Below, in pieces: positions 1 to 11,353 of a stretch of DNA of 64,000 nt. The notes below the pieces were generated by a model. It worked only from the letters and a program-made list of their open reading frames with translations. It ran no database searches and was not told the origin of the DNA. Numbering within the stretch: position 1 is the stretch's first letter; each line of letters opens with the position of its first letter. Origin of the DNA: Colletotrichum lupini (Eukaryota; Ascomycota; Sordariomycetes; Glomerellales; Glomerellaceae); the NCBI RefSeq assembly GCF_023278565.1, contig NC_064673.1, positions 1,922,001-1,986,000 of the forward strand. The letters are read 5' to 3'. The translations under genes and the position numbers were made by a program.

Positions 1-3000
1 CTATAGAGCGATTAATAAAATTATATAAAAAAATAGAACGCCGCTACCGCTAATTAAAAAGATACTAAATAAACTATCTAATACCTCTATCTTTACAAAG
101 CTAGACCTTAAAAACGCGTACTACTATATACGTATAGCCGAGGGCAATAAGTAAAAAACGGCTTTTCATACTAAATACGGGTAGTTTAAGTACCTAGTCA
201 TACTTTTTAAACTAACTAACGCGCCCGCAACTTTCTAAGCGCATATTAATAACGTTCTAAGCGGCCTAGTTAATACCGTCTATATCGTATACTTAGATAA
301 TATCCTAATATATAATAACAACTACATAGTATATAAAAAGTACGTACGCAGCGTACTATAAAAACTACGGTAATAGAACTTATATCTAAACGGTAGTAAA
401 TACGAGTTTTATATATTACGTATAGGATTCTTAGGGTATATCGTATCTAATAAAGGTATAAAAATAGAACCCGCGCGTACCGAAGCTATAGTAAATTAGC
501 TACTTCCGAGGAGCGTTAAAGATATATAGACGTTCCTTAGATTTATAAGGTTCTACCGCAAATTTATTAGTAACTACGCTAAGATAACGGCACCTCTAAC
601 AGACTTATTAAAAAAAGCAAAACCGGGATAATTAGAGCTACTAATACTAGCTATAGAGTCGTTTAAAAAGTTATTAATAATATTTACTAACGCGCTAATA
701 CTATGATATTTCGACCCTACCTTACCTACACGGTTATAAATAAACGCTTCGGCTCGAGCTATCGGCTTAGTAATTACGTAATTATTTAAGGGTAATTAGT
801 ACCTAATTACTTATAGGTTAAGGAAATTAACGGATACGGAGAGCCGCTACGGTATAAGAGACGCGGAGCTATTAGCTATTATAGACGCACTAAAGAACTA
901 ATAACACTACCTCGCTTATAGCTAAGATTAGGTCGTAGTATTTATAAATTATTTTAACTTATAGTTCCTAGATATAAAAAAGAGACTAAACGGGAAATAG
1001 CTACGCTAGCTAAACGAACTCGTAGCGTTTAATATCGAGATTAGGTTTAAGCCGGGTATAAAGAACCTAGCGGATAGACTATTACAAAGACCTAACTACG
1101 GTAAAAGTAGTAATAATAGCGGAGCAGAGGAGCTATTATTAAAAATAAGGGAAGACCTCTATAACGCTAAAAATATATAAGAGCCCCTTAGAGTTACGGT
1201 AATAAAGTATACGAAAACGAGCCGCGGGAGCGGCTCCTAAGTAAAAGGGATAATAAGTATTCTAAAAGCGGAACTAATAATAATACGGAGAAGTAAGCAA
1301 AAGAGGTTAGGAACTCTAGCTCGAGGGAACTCCGAGGAACACCTCGAGAGGCATAACGGGGCTACGAGCCTAGGGCGTTAGAGTTGCGGCATAGTACTTA
1401 GAGAGCTACTTAAGCTTACCGCTAGAACTATAAATCGCAAGCTACTCGTTCCACGGGACTCTAATATAATAAGAGCACCCGAAATAGCATTTAGCAAGGA
1501 GGGGTTACTAATAATAGGTCGACTACGGGCTACTTAATAAAAGGACGCTTTTATAAGGGATAGGTAGTAAACTAAAAAAAACCGACGGCCTCGCTTAGCT
1601 AGGAAGAAGTAATAATAGAGCTAGGTATACGACTCTAAAGGGCTACTATACTACGGTAGCCGTGCCTACGTACCGCTATATAAAGGGCTAAAGAAGGAGG
1701 TTATCGAAGCATATTACGATACGCCCACGGCGGGATATTATAATATAAAGCGGATAATAGCGTTATTAAAACGCTACTATTACTAGGATAGAGTAAATAG
1801 GGATATAAAAAGTTATATTAATATTTATATAGTATACTAGCGGACGAAGCCTCGTTACTATAAGCCGTATAGCTTACTACGCCCCCTACTTACCCTAGTT
1901 AGGCTATAATAGAAGATATTACTAGATTTTATTACGGGCTTATTTATATTAACTACGCTAATCGGGAGGCGCCCCTACGACGCGGTACTCGTCGTAGTAA
2001 ACCGATTTACGAAGTATAGCGTTTATATTATTACGAGGACGACCTTTATAGCCTAGGGATTCGCAGACCTCCTATTCGCAAAGATCTTTACTAAGTTTAG
2101 AATACTTAAAGGGATCGTCTCTAATAGGGGGTCGTTATTTATAAATAAGTTTTAGACTTATCTTTACTACCTTTTAATAATAAAGAAGTATTTTAGTACC
2201 GCGTTCTACCTATAAACGGACGGTTAAATAGAACGGTAGAACTAATACTTAGAGTAGTACTTTTACTACTTCTATACCTAGGACTAATCGGATTAGGCGT
2301 AGCGTCTTTACCTAGCCGAGTTTATATATAATAACGCCTAATACTTAGTAATCCGTAAAGCGCCTACTAAGGCCCTACTTAGGTTCCTACTTACGTACCC
2401 TATATCGATCTTAACGGGGACTCGAGACGGTATATAGAATATCTTAGCTAAGGAGCGTGCGGCCCGACTACGAGCTAACTAAAAAGCTTTACGACCCCTT
2501 ATATAAAAAGCACGCGAGACGTATAAGTAATAAGCTAATAAAGCTAGGATAGATATATTATATAAAGTAGGTAACTAAGTACTATTATTAAAAAAGAATA
2601 TTAGGAAGCAGCGTCCTAGTTAGAAGTTAGCTAATAAGTATCTAGGCCCATTCGAAGTTAAATTAATAATCGGAACGGCGGGGGTCGCTTACTAACTAAA
2701 CATACTAACGTAATATAAAATATATAATATATTCTATATATCCTTACTTAAGCCGTATCGATACTGCGAGGAAGCCCCTCGAAAGCCCTTACTTATTAGG
2801 GATATAAATAAAGAGCTACTTTATGAAGTAAAAGATATTATATAATATAGAGGGCCGAAAAAGAGGTAATAATACCTAATCCGGTAAAAGGGATATAATA
2901 GCGACGAAGATACGTAAGAGCTAGCTAGGCATATCGAAAACGTAGCGTTAATTAGTATATATAAAGAACGAGTTTTAATTAGGCAGCGCGCCCTAGCTCC

Positions 3001-4808
3001 TAAAGAGCTTAATAATATAGCGAACTAGTTACTAATAACGAAAAAAAGGGGCTACGTAGCTATAACTAAATAGCGTAAACGCGCTAATTACTAACCGTTT
3101 CCCTAATCCTTACGACGCATAAAAGGACCGCCCTTATTTATAAAGGGACCGCCCTTATATATAAAAGGGCCGCCTTAGCTATTATCCTAGGGGTCGTTAT
3201 AAAAGAAATAATCTCCCTACTATTAGCAAATCTATAAATAATTAGCTACGAATACGGAGCATAGGCAGGGCGACTATATACTAATTAGAATATTATTAGA
3301 GCGGCGCACTTCGTTATAAATAATACGAAGTAGCGCGATTATAGCGTCGTTATAAAATAAAAACGTAGCGCGAGAGGAGCTCGTAACTACTTTATTATCG
3401 TCACTATTAATAACGGGGGTCGAGCGGGCCTCTTTACTAGCACGCTTAAGCGCTCTCTACGCATTACTAATAGCGATTCAGTAAGTTTACTAAAGCTATA
3501 AAGTAATATTAGCGACCCGAGTAGTAGTAATAATAAAGCAATAATAGAGCGATAAACCTCCGAATTATAAACGTTACCGTTAGAAGTAAGTGCAGTACTT
3601 TAAAGGGTTCGTATTACAAATTCCGCAAACTTAGGGACCTAAAACGCTATTAATATAATATTTAAAAAAAGCGACGGAATAGTAATAGTACTAAGCGCTT
3701 ACCGTATCCTTATAAAAATAGTTCTACGCGGTATATTTAATATAACGCACGCTAGATCTTAAAAAAGTATTAAATAAAAGAGCGAACTAGGGGCTATAAA
3801 TTACCGACCTAGCTAATTATAATACTTAGCTTTTAGATTAAGCGCCTTGCGCGCAACGTAAGTAGGGTAGGGGAGCGGGCGTACTTAGCCAACCCCGATC
3901 TTCTTAGCGTTCGCCTTCTTCTTCTTTTTAATAAGAGTTTATAATAATTAGTATAAGTAGCGTATAAGTAGTAATATACGTACGAGGTTAGGATAAGTAA
4001 AAGGGATATTGGGCTTTTTAAATAGACCGCTACCGCGGCCGCTACTAAGCGCACCCGTAGCGCTAACGACCGTTTTATTATTAATAATAGCGACGCCGTA
4101 ATTAAGGGCTATAGTTATACTAAAACGAGTTAATAATAACTACGGAACGACTCCAGAAGAGACTTACTTAAGCACGGGGAGTATACGAGAATAGAGATCT
4201 AGGAGATATTCGTTAATTATAATATTTACGTAATAAAGGAGTAGCGTAAACACTAATAAAAACAAGAGACTATATATAAAAAGGATAACTACGGATAAAA
4301 AAAAGAGAAAAGGAATTCGGAATTATAGTAGCTTAAAAAGGGGTTAATATTAGTAAATAAAAGTAGGGCAACGACCGCCTAGGTACCGGTAGTCATAAGG
4401 ACGGCCTATAAGTAGGAGCGACCCGGGTATAGAATTATAGGGCTATTATTTAGAATAAGGGGTCTATACTCGGGCCGACGGGCGCCGCCTATACCCGCCC
4501 TCGTACCGTATATCTAAGGACCTCCTAAGTAAGGGATTAACGTAGCGTACGCGAACCGCAAGCGGGCTTCGGGACGAAGCCCAGGGGAGGGAGTACCCTA
4601 TTAGGCCTCGCCGGTTAGGCCTCGTTAGTTAAGGGATAGCTTAAGGGGGTATAAAGAGGGGGACTAAGTAATAAAGGAGTAGCTTAGGCATATATAGAGC
4701 GCTAGTAGTACACCTCGAGGGAAGGGCAGATTTTAATAATTCCTCTTTTAGACCCTAATAGTAATTAGCCTCTATAAGCTTCTTCCCTATATCGTACACC
4801 TATTAATA
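1..4808 (+). mobile_element. Ty3/gypsy LTR retrotransposon (chromovirus), copy 1, 3' part, RIP-mutated
   Basis: The block is AT-rich and almost free of CA and TG dinucleotides, the mark of RIP. Conceptual plus-strand translation, reading through many stops, gives reverse transcriptase at the left edge (YLDNILIY near 281-312, the family's Y/F-x-DD with the second D changed to N), then RNase H, an integrase (about 1670-2560, with a recognisable DFITGL-like core and a GxVSNRG-like segment) and a chromodomain at about 2815-2965 (YEVKDI, then YLIR-KGYNSDEDT). The order RT-RH-INT-chromodomain is that of a fungal chromovirus. The 5' part lies outside the window. No open reading frame survives. It ends at 4808 inside copia sequence, so it is nested. 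The second copy is at 12084-19431. Confidence 0.9.
4599..4808 (+). repeat. 3' LTR of gypsy copy 1
   Basis: This segment aligns base for base, apart from C-to-T and G-to-A changes, with the 209-bp LTRs of the complete copy at 12084-12292 and 19223-19431. It is preceded by a purine-rich tract (GGGGAGGGAG, about 4584-4593) of the kind that primes plus-strand synthesis. The ends correspond to TGTCA...TGACA, mutated here to TATTA...TAATA. Confidence 0.85.
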
Positions 4809-5628
4809 ATTATTTACGAATAATAACGACCTTACTTCGCAATTAGGGTATATTATTATCCTAGCTAATAAGAGTATAAGCGAGAGTAAATTTATTATAT
4901 ATAGTAATATAATCTACTACTCGTTAACTAAAAATAAGTAAATAACGAGAAGTATACTAGTATTAGAGGTTTATAATATAATTAATAGTATTAACCTCTC
5001 TTACGCAATTTTAATAACGTTAAAAAAGATTACCGATCGAATTAGCTTTTTACCTATTTTAATAGTTATCTATACTAATTCCTACTCGCTATATAAATAC
5101 CTTATTAAATTAAGAACGATAAAAGAAAAGAGGCTTATAATTAATATTATAGCCCTTAGGTAATCGTACAAAAGGCGCGAGATACTCGAGATTCGTTAGA
5201 TTAATAATAAAAATAACCTCGCAAACGCTTTTATAAAAGTAGTACTAAATAAGGGATTAAAGTAATTCGTAAGTAATAAAAAAGTTATTATACGAATAGA
5301 GGGATAGGTTATATAAAAAGAGTAAAAAAAAGGGGGAAAAGGAGACGACTTAGTAAACGGGCCCGAGGTCGAATTATACCTCTAACTATAGTAGTTAAAT
5401 TAATAAAAAAAAGAGAAAGTTAGTATTAGATTAAAAGTTTAATTTAACCGCGGCATATAGCCGACTACGTAGGGGCTAATTAGGGGCCCTATTTACGATT
5501 ATCGTAGCTAGCCTAACTTACGGTTAGAACCTCCTTTTTATACCTACTACGCAAATATTTATATAGTTCAATTAATCCCTTCGTTAACTACGGTTCGAAC
5601 TAACTACCCTGTAATAGGGATACCAACA
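4809..5628 (+). mobile_element. Ty1/copia element, 3' remnant (RNase H end plus 3' LTR), RIP-mutated
   Basis: Plus-strand translation of about 4815-5300 gives the C-terminal RNase H part of a fungal copia polyprotein: segments such as SQLGYII, ITRSILVLEVY, LIVIYTNSYSLYKYL, EKRLIINI and NNLANAFIK, with several stops. After about 5340 comes non-coding sequence ending in ...GATACCAACA at 5628; its reverse complement starts TGTTGGTATC, a typical copia LTR terminus. Directly after it, host coding sequence of a carboxypeptidase begins. The left part of the element is displaced by gypsy copy 1 and lies beyond the window. The left LTR boundary could not be placed. Confidence 0.8.
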
Positions 5629-6043
5629 CCACCAGTCAGCCAGATCATAATCTCTTTGTCGGCGGCTTGACTCTCGGATGGAAAAAACCAGAAGTACAGC
5701 TTCCCGGCTGTGTCATTGTTCTTGTCAATGTTGAGTAATCCTGCATAAGACTCGCCGACGTCGAAGTCAACTTCGGGAATCTTTGTTCCATTGACGACAA
5801 ACTCTAAGAGCAGAATTGTTAGATAACAGACCACGTCGAACAGTGAGTGACATTTATCAACGCACTCTTAGTCTTGTCTGTGAGGAACTTAGGTTCCCCT
5901 TGAGCCTTGTTCACGACATTTTGCTGGAAGTCGGCCTTTGCGTTTGAGTACTTGGGCTGGTTCAACGATGGTTTGTACTGTTTCAAGTTCAATGTCGCAG
6001 AAACAGCCACAGGAAGCAGCAAAGCCGCACGGAGCCAGTGCAT
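5629..6043 (-). pseudogene. Serine carboxypeptidase-like (peptidase S10) gene, N-terminal fragment cut by a copia LTR
   Basis: Exon 1 runs 6043-5866 and starts with a signal peptide (MHWLRAALLLPVAVSA). An intron of 62 nt (5865-5804; GTGCGT...TTAG, with a CTAAC branch site) leads to exon 2 (5803-5629). Together they code for about 117 residues including [24 protein letters not shown] and MIWLTGG. This order matches the N-terminus of secreted fungal S10 carboxypeptidases, where WLNGGPGCSS follows. The reading stops after WLTGG, exactly where the copia terminus begins. The catalytic Ser, Asp and His regions of the family lie downstream and are absent from the window. The early GESYAG is a family feature and should not be read as the catalytic serine. 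The start is chosen by the signal peptide. Confidence 0.82.
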
Positions 6044-7581
6044 ATTGAGATATATCGGGAGGGCGGAAATTAAGGGTTCGTCGATACCCTTCTTAGCTTG
6101 TCGTTGATGATTACAGCATCACCCTCGACAAGTCTAACGGTCAAGCAGGTTGTGCAAGATGTGGGGAAAGGCCAGGCGGCTCTGCACCGGACTTTAAAGG
6201 AAGAGAAACAAAGAGGTGCCACCATTTAAGCATTCCTCGGAAAGGCGCGATGCGTGTTTCAAGATGGGTCCTGTTGGAGGGGATTAAGCTTGGACGCTGA
6301 TCCCGATGAAGGGAAACGCACATCAGTGTCACCTCAACTCGGTTTCGCCCGAGCTTAATTCACTTGGCAACGGGCCGCTAGGTTTGGGGAGAGCTAGTCG
6401 AAATTTGGAAATAACGAGGAGGTTCTGGAGCTTGAAAGGCTATAAGGATGGGAGACCCTTGATGTATGACCGGTGAATCGGCTTGATTAGATGGTTGTCT
6501 CTGCTGGAGGGTGATACAAGGTGCACACAGATTAGCTTCTCTGTTTATCAAACCTGAACCGCTTCGATAGACGGCAGACGCCGACTTTCGCCTGAATTGG
6601 ATATACCACTTTCGAAATGTCTTCACTAAAGTACAGGCTGGTCTTGAGACTCGTTAATCTTTTAGCCAGAGACGCGTTAGCTGGATCGCATGCTATTCAA
6701 TCAATGAGCCACTCTTTGGGGCGGTAGAGCTCAGTCCAATTTTGCGGATTGTCCACGAAGAGATCGGCCAATTGATCATCCCGTCGGGAACTAAGAAAAC
6801 CTACGTAAACCCAATATTGACCTTGTGGTTCTGTCACACCTGCCCGGTGACGGAAAGTAAACCAGTCGGCCTAATATAGCATCTCTTTCCTCTGAAGTCG
6901 GCCTTTTCAAATTCGTACTAGTTTCCACGCTTCTCATGAGCTTATTCTCGCCTTGCCATTCGTAGATCCCCCGCTTGCGGCCATGCCGTGTTACAATCTT
7001 TGCCTGGCGACGGATCAAGGTTCATCGCCAGTCTTAGATCAAATGCCCTGCAATAAGATGCCATAGTCATCGGCTTGGGTGGTGCTGAAGAGCGTATAGG
7101 TGTCTATAGTTCTATTGACTTTCTTTGACTCCTCGAAATAGACACCTGATTCCGCTCATTTTAGGAAGTCCTTAGTAATCTTGCCTTACTTGTCCGCTGT
7201 CTTGAGTGGATCGAAGGTTCCTCCCGGACTTCACTTTTGGACTGGAATTCATCGTCACTACACATTTCTATAGATGATACATATGAGATTCTCGCCTGCC
7301 CCTGCTGGCAATTGCAACATCCAATTCCATGTAACTTAAGAGATACGTTTGTGGGGGTTGTGAGGTGCAGGTCGGCGCACAGCAGCGGGGGAGGTTTGCT
7401 TGAGGCTAGTGTGTCACGAAAGTCGACATGGAACATCTGGCACTACGCTTCGATAACAAGAGGATGGACATGGGACTACCCGTGTTTATCGGAGAGATAT
7501 CATACCGACTTCAGAGCAAGAATTGGAGGCAGGGCCAACGGTTCATATAATCATCTCGGAAGGGCAAGCAAACAACGTCGT
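6044..7581. other. Gene-poor spacer
   Basis: Normal base composition, but I see only short unrelated reading frames with no recognisable domain, no convincing codon pattern and no splice-joined protein. The part next to 6043 should hold the promoter of the interrupted carboxypeptidase gene. Confidence 0.5.
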
Positions 7582-7589
7582 CTGATTGG

Positions 7590-8017
7590 CAGCGCTTATA
7601 CCCATTCAAATCAATCAAACAAATAAGTCAAACAAACAGTCAAATATAGGAATTTCAGTAAGTCAAACAATCAAATATTCTAGCCCATATATTTAGTATA
7701 TTTGATCAAATCTAGAATCTAAGGGTGGGCCCGAATATACCAATAATATACCGAGAAAATACGGTAAAAAAGGGGCCGCCCGGACCCGGATTCGAACACC
7801 GGACCTCCGATATTAAAGTGGGCCCGCCGAAAAATTTCGGCGGCTCCGGCGCAGAATCCACTGCACCATTTACACCTCTAAACGGGCTATAGAAAATTCT
7901 AGCAAATTAATCAAATATTCATCAAATAAGTCAAATAATCAAATATAGCGCGAGAAATCAGCCAAACAATCAAATATGAGGTTCATATTTGATTTGTTTG
8001 TATGGGTATAAGCGCTG
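7590..8017. mobile_element. hAT-type MITE (non-autonomous, 428 bp) with 8-bp target duplication
   Basis: The ends are inverted repeats: CAGCGCTTATACCCA at 7590-7604 and its exact reverse complement at 8003-8017, with weaker similarity (AAATCAAAC-type motifs) further in. The element is flanked by a perfect 8-bp direct repeat CTGATTGG at 7582-7589 and 8018-8025. An 8-bp duplication and a CAGxG start are typical of hAT elements. There is no transposase frame. The interior is rich in repeated TCAAATA/GTCAAAC motifs and contains a tRNA-like, GC-rich core at about 7774-7880. Confidence 0.87.
7774..7880 (-). other. tRNA-like sequence inside the hAT MITE (pseudo-tRNA or SINE-like core)
   Basis: On the minus strand there is an A-box-like TGGTGCAGTGG, then about 60 nt further a B-box-like GTGTTCGAATCC, and at the end a run of six T that would serve as a Pol III terminator. 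A perfect hairpin (CCGCCGAAA / TTTCGGCGG) lies between the boxes. The 5' seven bases do not pair with the GCGGCCC-type 3' end, and the T-stem is poor, so this is not a functional tRNA as far as I can fold it by hand. The anticodon cannot be assigned. Confidence 0.5.
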
Positions 8018-8025
8018 CTGATTGG

Positions 8026-9704
8026 GCTCTGGCCAACCAGGCAAGATGCCAAAGTCTAGTCGCCTCATGCACGCGTCGCCAGAGACAGATTCCACAAACA
8101 TACATGTGGAGTTTGAAACTTCCAGGACCATCGTAAGGGCTGAAGATTGCAATCTATCGATACCTGTCACTGATTCGTTCGCGAGCAATCGTACTTTGTT
8201 AGCGAAACATGGTCGATAGCTGGTACGATCTCCTCACGCTATGACTATGCCTCGATCCTCTGACTCAATCCCAGAATTTGATCTTTTATCTGTTCTATCG
8301 AGATCATGGCGTATCCTGCAACAAATAACAAGCTCCGTGTTGGCCCATTTTGAGCCCTGCTTTCGCGCAGATCTGCACACCAACTAGTCAGTCTGGGAAT
8401 CTCTCTACAGTGCTTAAATTCGTCAATTGTAAAGATTTTCAGCATAACTTATGACAATAGACGGGTAAATAGCATCAGTGGCACTTAGTGTTGGTGTCGG
8501 TAGTCTTGGGTATTTTTCCTGCAAGTGTAGCAGGTCTTGCACTGGCCAGCGTGTCTACAGAGATCTCAGTTCAGGTAGATGAGCTGAGAAAGACTGATTG
8601 GAAGGACCAACAGAATCATAGTGTTAGTGAAAAGAAGTTTCTTCAATAAGACAAGTAGCCTTCTGGTTTTGGCAACCAGTCTTCCGTCTTACTTTTCCGG
8701 ATTGAAACCCACACAAAAGATACCAACTTGATCAACAAAAGGGCTCTTATCCTTAAGAGTTCAGCTGTATGACTGCAGAAAAGATACAAGATGGCGATGG
8801 TATGGCCGGATCTGAGGGAGTTGTCAGTGTTGTTTTTAACTGAACCTTTGATAAACTGCATATCTCGTGGCCTTCACTGTCGCAGAATGTGAGCCGAGTG
8901 TTGCTCTCGTCGACAAAGATGGTTTGGATCTCGGTTAGCATGCACTGGTGATTTTAAATGTTGGGAGAGCGTGAAGACAGCTCTTCAAGGCCTGGGAAGG
9001 CGCTCTTGAATATGAAGTTGGCAACTTTTGGCATTCCGTTTCGAATGGTGCGCTCGTTTGAATGCTATATGGACATGTTTTGCTTGAGACCCTCCTCGAG
9101 TATCAAGTCTTTGGTGAGAGTGACGCCTACGAAGGCAAAGCATGGATCACACGTCAGATTCCCGGACTTAGTACTCTGGGCATGGCTGGGCGTATTGATC
9201 CACAGAAAACCTCATGCCAAGCCATTAATTATTTTGAAAACAATACCAAAAGCTAAATCGTACGCCGCCGACATGATGTTAAAATTTCTACCTCAAAGAG
9301 ACTGGCCCGAGAACTCTTTGTCAGGCTGAAAGCATTCTCCAGAGAGAATTCTTTCTTATGTGAGCCTTCAAAGCATGATGCCTTCATACACGCATATTAT
9401 CTACCTCTCAACTGAGATGGGCGTGTTGTGTTTTTGTTTGAAGTCGTCTATGAGTCTCAAATGTCTCTGATATCAAACAAGAGTAAAATTGCCGTCGGCC
9501 TGTCACCAACATGTAATGGTATTCCCGAACCCTTTTCGGTAGAGTTTGGGTATCCCTAATGATAGCACGCACATTCATTCAGGCGGTTCCAACGTAGGGG
9601 ACAGACCTTCTCGTAGGTATTAGACATTATTGACAAGCTATATAAGTGGAAATGTACTTGGAATAGAACCGAACCAGACACGTTCTTTGTCCTCAGCCAG
9701 TATG
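8026..9704. other. Gene-poor spacer with one protein-like relict (about 9062-9325, +)
   Basis: Most of this stretch has no recognisable coding content. One part on the plus strand looks protein-like: from 9062 a frame reads ETLLEYQVFGESDAYEGKAW then RQIPGLSTLGMAGRIDPQK, and near 9256 the similarity seems to pass into the next frame (SYAADMMLKFLPQRDWPENS). I do not recognise the family. A frameshifted remnant of a fungal gene is the most likely reading. Confidence 0.3.
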
Positions 9705-10397
9705 TCATCGCGTCATTGAGTCTGTGAAAGAAGAAGAGACTCTGTATGCACTCGCGGCCCACGTGGCGAACTCTGCCATCCAAAGCCAACAGAAAGCAAT
9801 CGGTATCAGGGCAATCAACACCCACCATAACTCTACGGTCAGCCGTCGCCTCAACCAGCGTGAACACCTCGCGCCAATCTTTCGTCGATGAGAGCATACG
9901 GAAGTGCCATAAACTAGGCAGCCAAGTCCCGGCCTTGACTCGCACTCCATGTGTTCACGTCGCCTTTGCATCAGAAGCCTGGTCCAAAGGTTAGATAGAA
10001 GTAGCAGGTACGAGACGATGAAAGGCAAAGAAGTAATATCAGGATAGAATTCTGGAACAACATACGGGACACTGCCTCTACAGAAGCGTAGGTCGCTGCC
10101 AAGGTCACACCGTTTATCGTTTGGACACTCAAGATGAAGCATGCGGCGCTCCATCAGCCACTCAACCTTGAGTCGTACGCCCGTGTCAACGAGGTAGTAG
10201 AAGTAGCTGCTGGTGTGTTTCAGTGAGAGGGCGTCGGGGTAGATGAGTTGCTTGGAAATGAGAAGGTGGATTTCTGCGGGCAGATCTGTGAAACCGGCGA
10301 GCTGGGTGCGGTCGGAGGCCTCCTTGTCGGCAGACCGGAGCGACCTTTCTGCTGCCGGCGCCGGAGTGGGTCGTTTACGGGCGCGGATGGGTTCCAT
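9705..10397 (-). CDS. F-box protein with predicted C-terminal membrane helix
   Basis: Exon 1 is 10397-10066 and exon 2 is 9978-9705, joined over an 87-nt intron (10065-9979; GTATGT...CTAAC...CCAG), giving 201 residues. Residues about 38-75 form an F-box (LPAEIHLLISKQLIYPDALS followed by TSSYFYYLV). A basic and Cys-containing middle (CPNDKRCDLGSDLRFCRGSV, then QRRREHMECESRPGLGCLVY) follows. Near the C-terminus the stretch RRRLTVELWW then VLIALIPIAFCWLWM looks like a transmembrane helix after a positive cluster. F-box proteins recruit substrates to SCF ubiquitin ligases; a membrane anchor would place it at an organelle surface. Uncertainty: the neighbouring frame in exon 2 (down to 9556) also looks protein-like, so the 3' part may be spliced differently. 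The start is the first ATG upstream of the F-box. Confidence 0.68.
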   Translation of the reverse strand: MEPIRARKRPTPAPAAERSLRSADKEASDRTQLAGFTDLPAEIHLLISKQLIYPDALSLKHTSSYFYYLVDTGVRLKVEWLMERRMLHLECPNDKRCDLGSDLRFCRGSVPYVVPEFYPDITSLPFIVSYLLLLSNLWTRLLMQRRREHMECESRPGLGCLVYGTSVCSHRRKIGARCSRWLRRRLTVELWWVLIALIPIAFCWLWMAEFATWAASAYRVSSSFTDSMTR

Positions 10398-11353
10398 TGT
10401 CGCGGGATTGCGATAGGCTAGCTGCGGATTCGACGTTGGCAGATACGGATGCGGGAGGAGTCACCAGAGTTCTTCGTTGTATTTGTTTTGCGTATTTCTT
10501 ACGTTCAAAAGATAGGAAGGCTGTGCGTCAAATGATGATTTTTGGGGAGGAGGATTAGAAGGCAACCTATATAGCAACAGAAATCCTGCTGCCTCCGAGT
10601 GAGTGTTTATGGGGACTTTGAGGCGTGGCATGTTCCTAGCGTGTCAGACACGAAGTTTCAGTCCGTCCGTCACCAGGAATACGTTGCACTGTCAGCTAGG
10701 CAGATACCGACTGTGGCTGGTTTCAGGAACCACTTTGCCAAATACAGGGCGCTTAACGTGGCTGATTTCAACACTGTAGCATTCCCTAGGTTGCCGCGGT
10801 GCGCCTCGTTGCGCCTCATTGGAGTCCCGACAAGTTAGCTTTATCGCTGCTTTTGTCCGCTGGGACTTCTGTACTAACAGTTTCGTACGGCGAGACAGCT
10901 GCTTCTTGTTAAGGTCGGCATCTGAGGGGCGTTCAGATACTGCTTTTAAGAGTGTTATTCTTACTGAAAACATGGGCGGCTCAGGCTTCCCATGTCAATT
11001 AGGCGATCTAGTTCCTGAATGCAAGAGAGACAAGGAACGGATTCTCTCAACGGCTTGATCCACAGGCATGCATTATGCATCATGTCGAGGAGGATCAATT
11101 CATGGACAAACGCGTCTTTGCTGCGATTATCTAGACTCCAGAGCGAAAAGCGGCGGTTTTCATAGGAGTTCGCACTGCATGCTCACCTGACTCATTTCCC
11201 TTCTACTGCAAGAAACTGTGTGCTTTAATACGACTGCTTTGTAGTAGGTGATGTTGAGCTGCGACTTCCAATTCGACTCGAAAAAGTACAAATCCTGCTC
11301 CTCTATGCCAACCCTGACGCCAATGCAACGCTCTCGCTTCTCCCTATGGCTAA
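10398..11353. other. Intergenic stretch
   Basis: No recognisable gene. The left end should hold the promoter of the F-box gene at 10397; the right end is the 3' side of the P450 fragment. Only short overlapping frames on both strands are present. Confidence 0.5.

Noticed and set aside
3833..4054. Minus-strand 73-residue frame rich in Arg and Tyr inside the gypsy element
   Set aside because: It lies in RIP-saturated DNA with skewed composition and shows no family resemblance; kept only as part of the 1.6-kb unexplained region.
7237..7626. 129-residue plus-strand frame
   Set aside because: Its end overlaps the hAT MITE and its target duplication, and no part resembles a known protein.
9556..9945. 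Alternative minus-strand frame (TWLPSLWHF..., VMVGVDCPDTDCF) at the F-box gene
   Set aside because: It cannot be joined to the F-box exon with a good splice site; the called frame splices cleanly and ends with a plausible helix. Not excluded, so noted in the gene entry.
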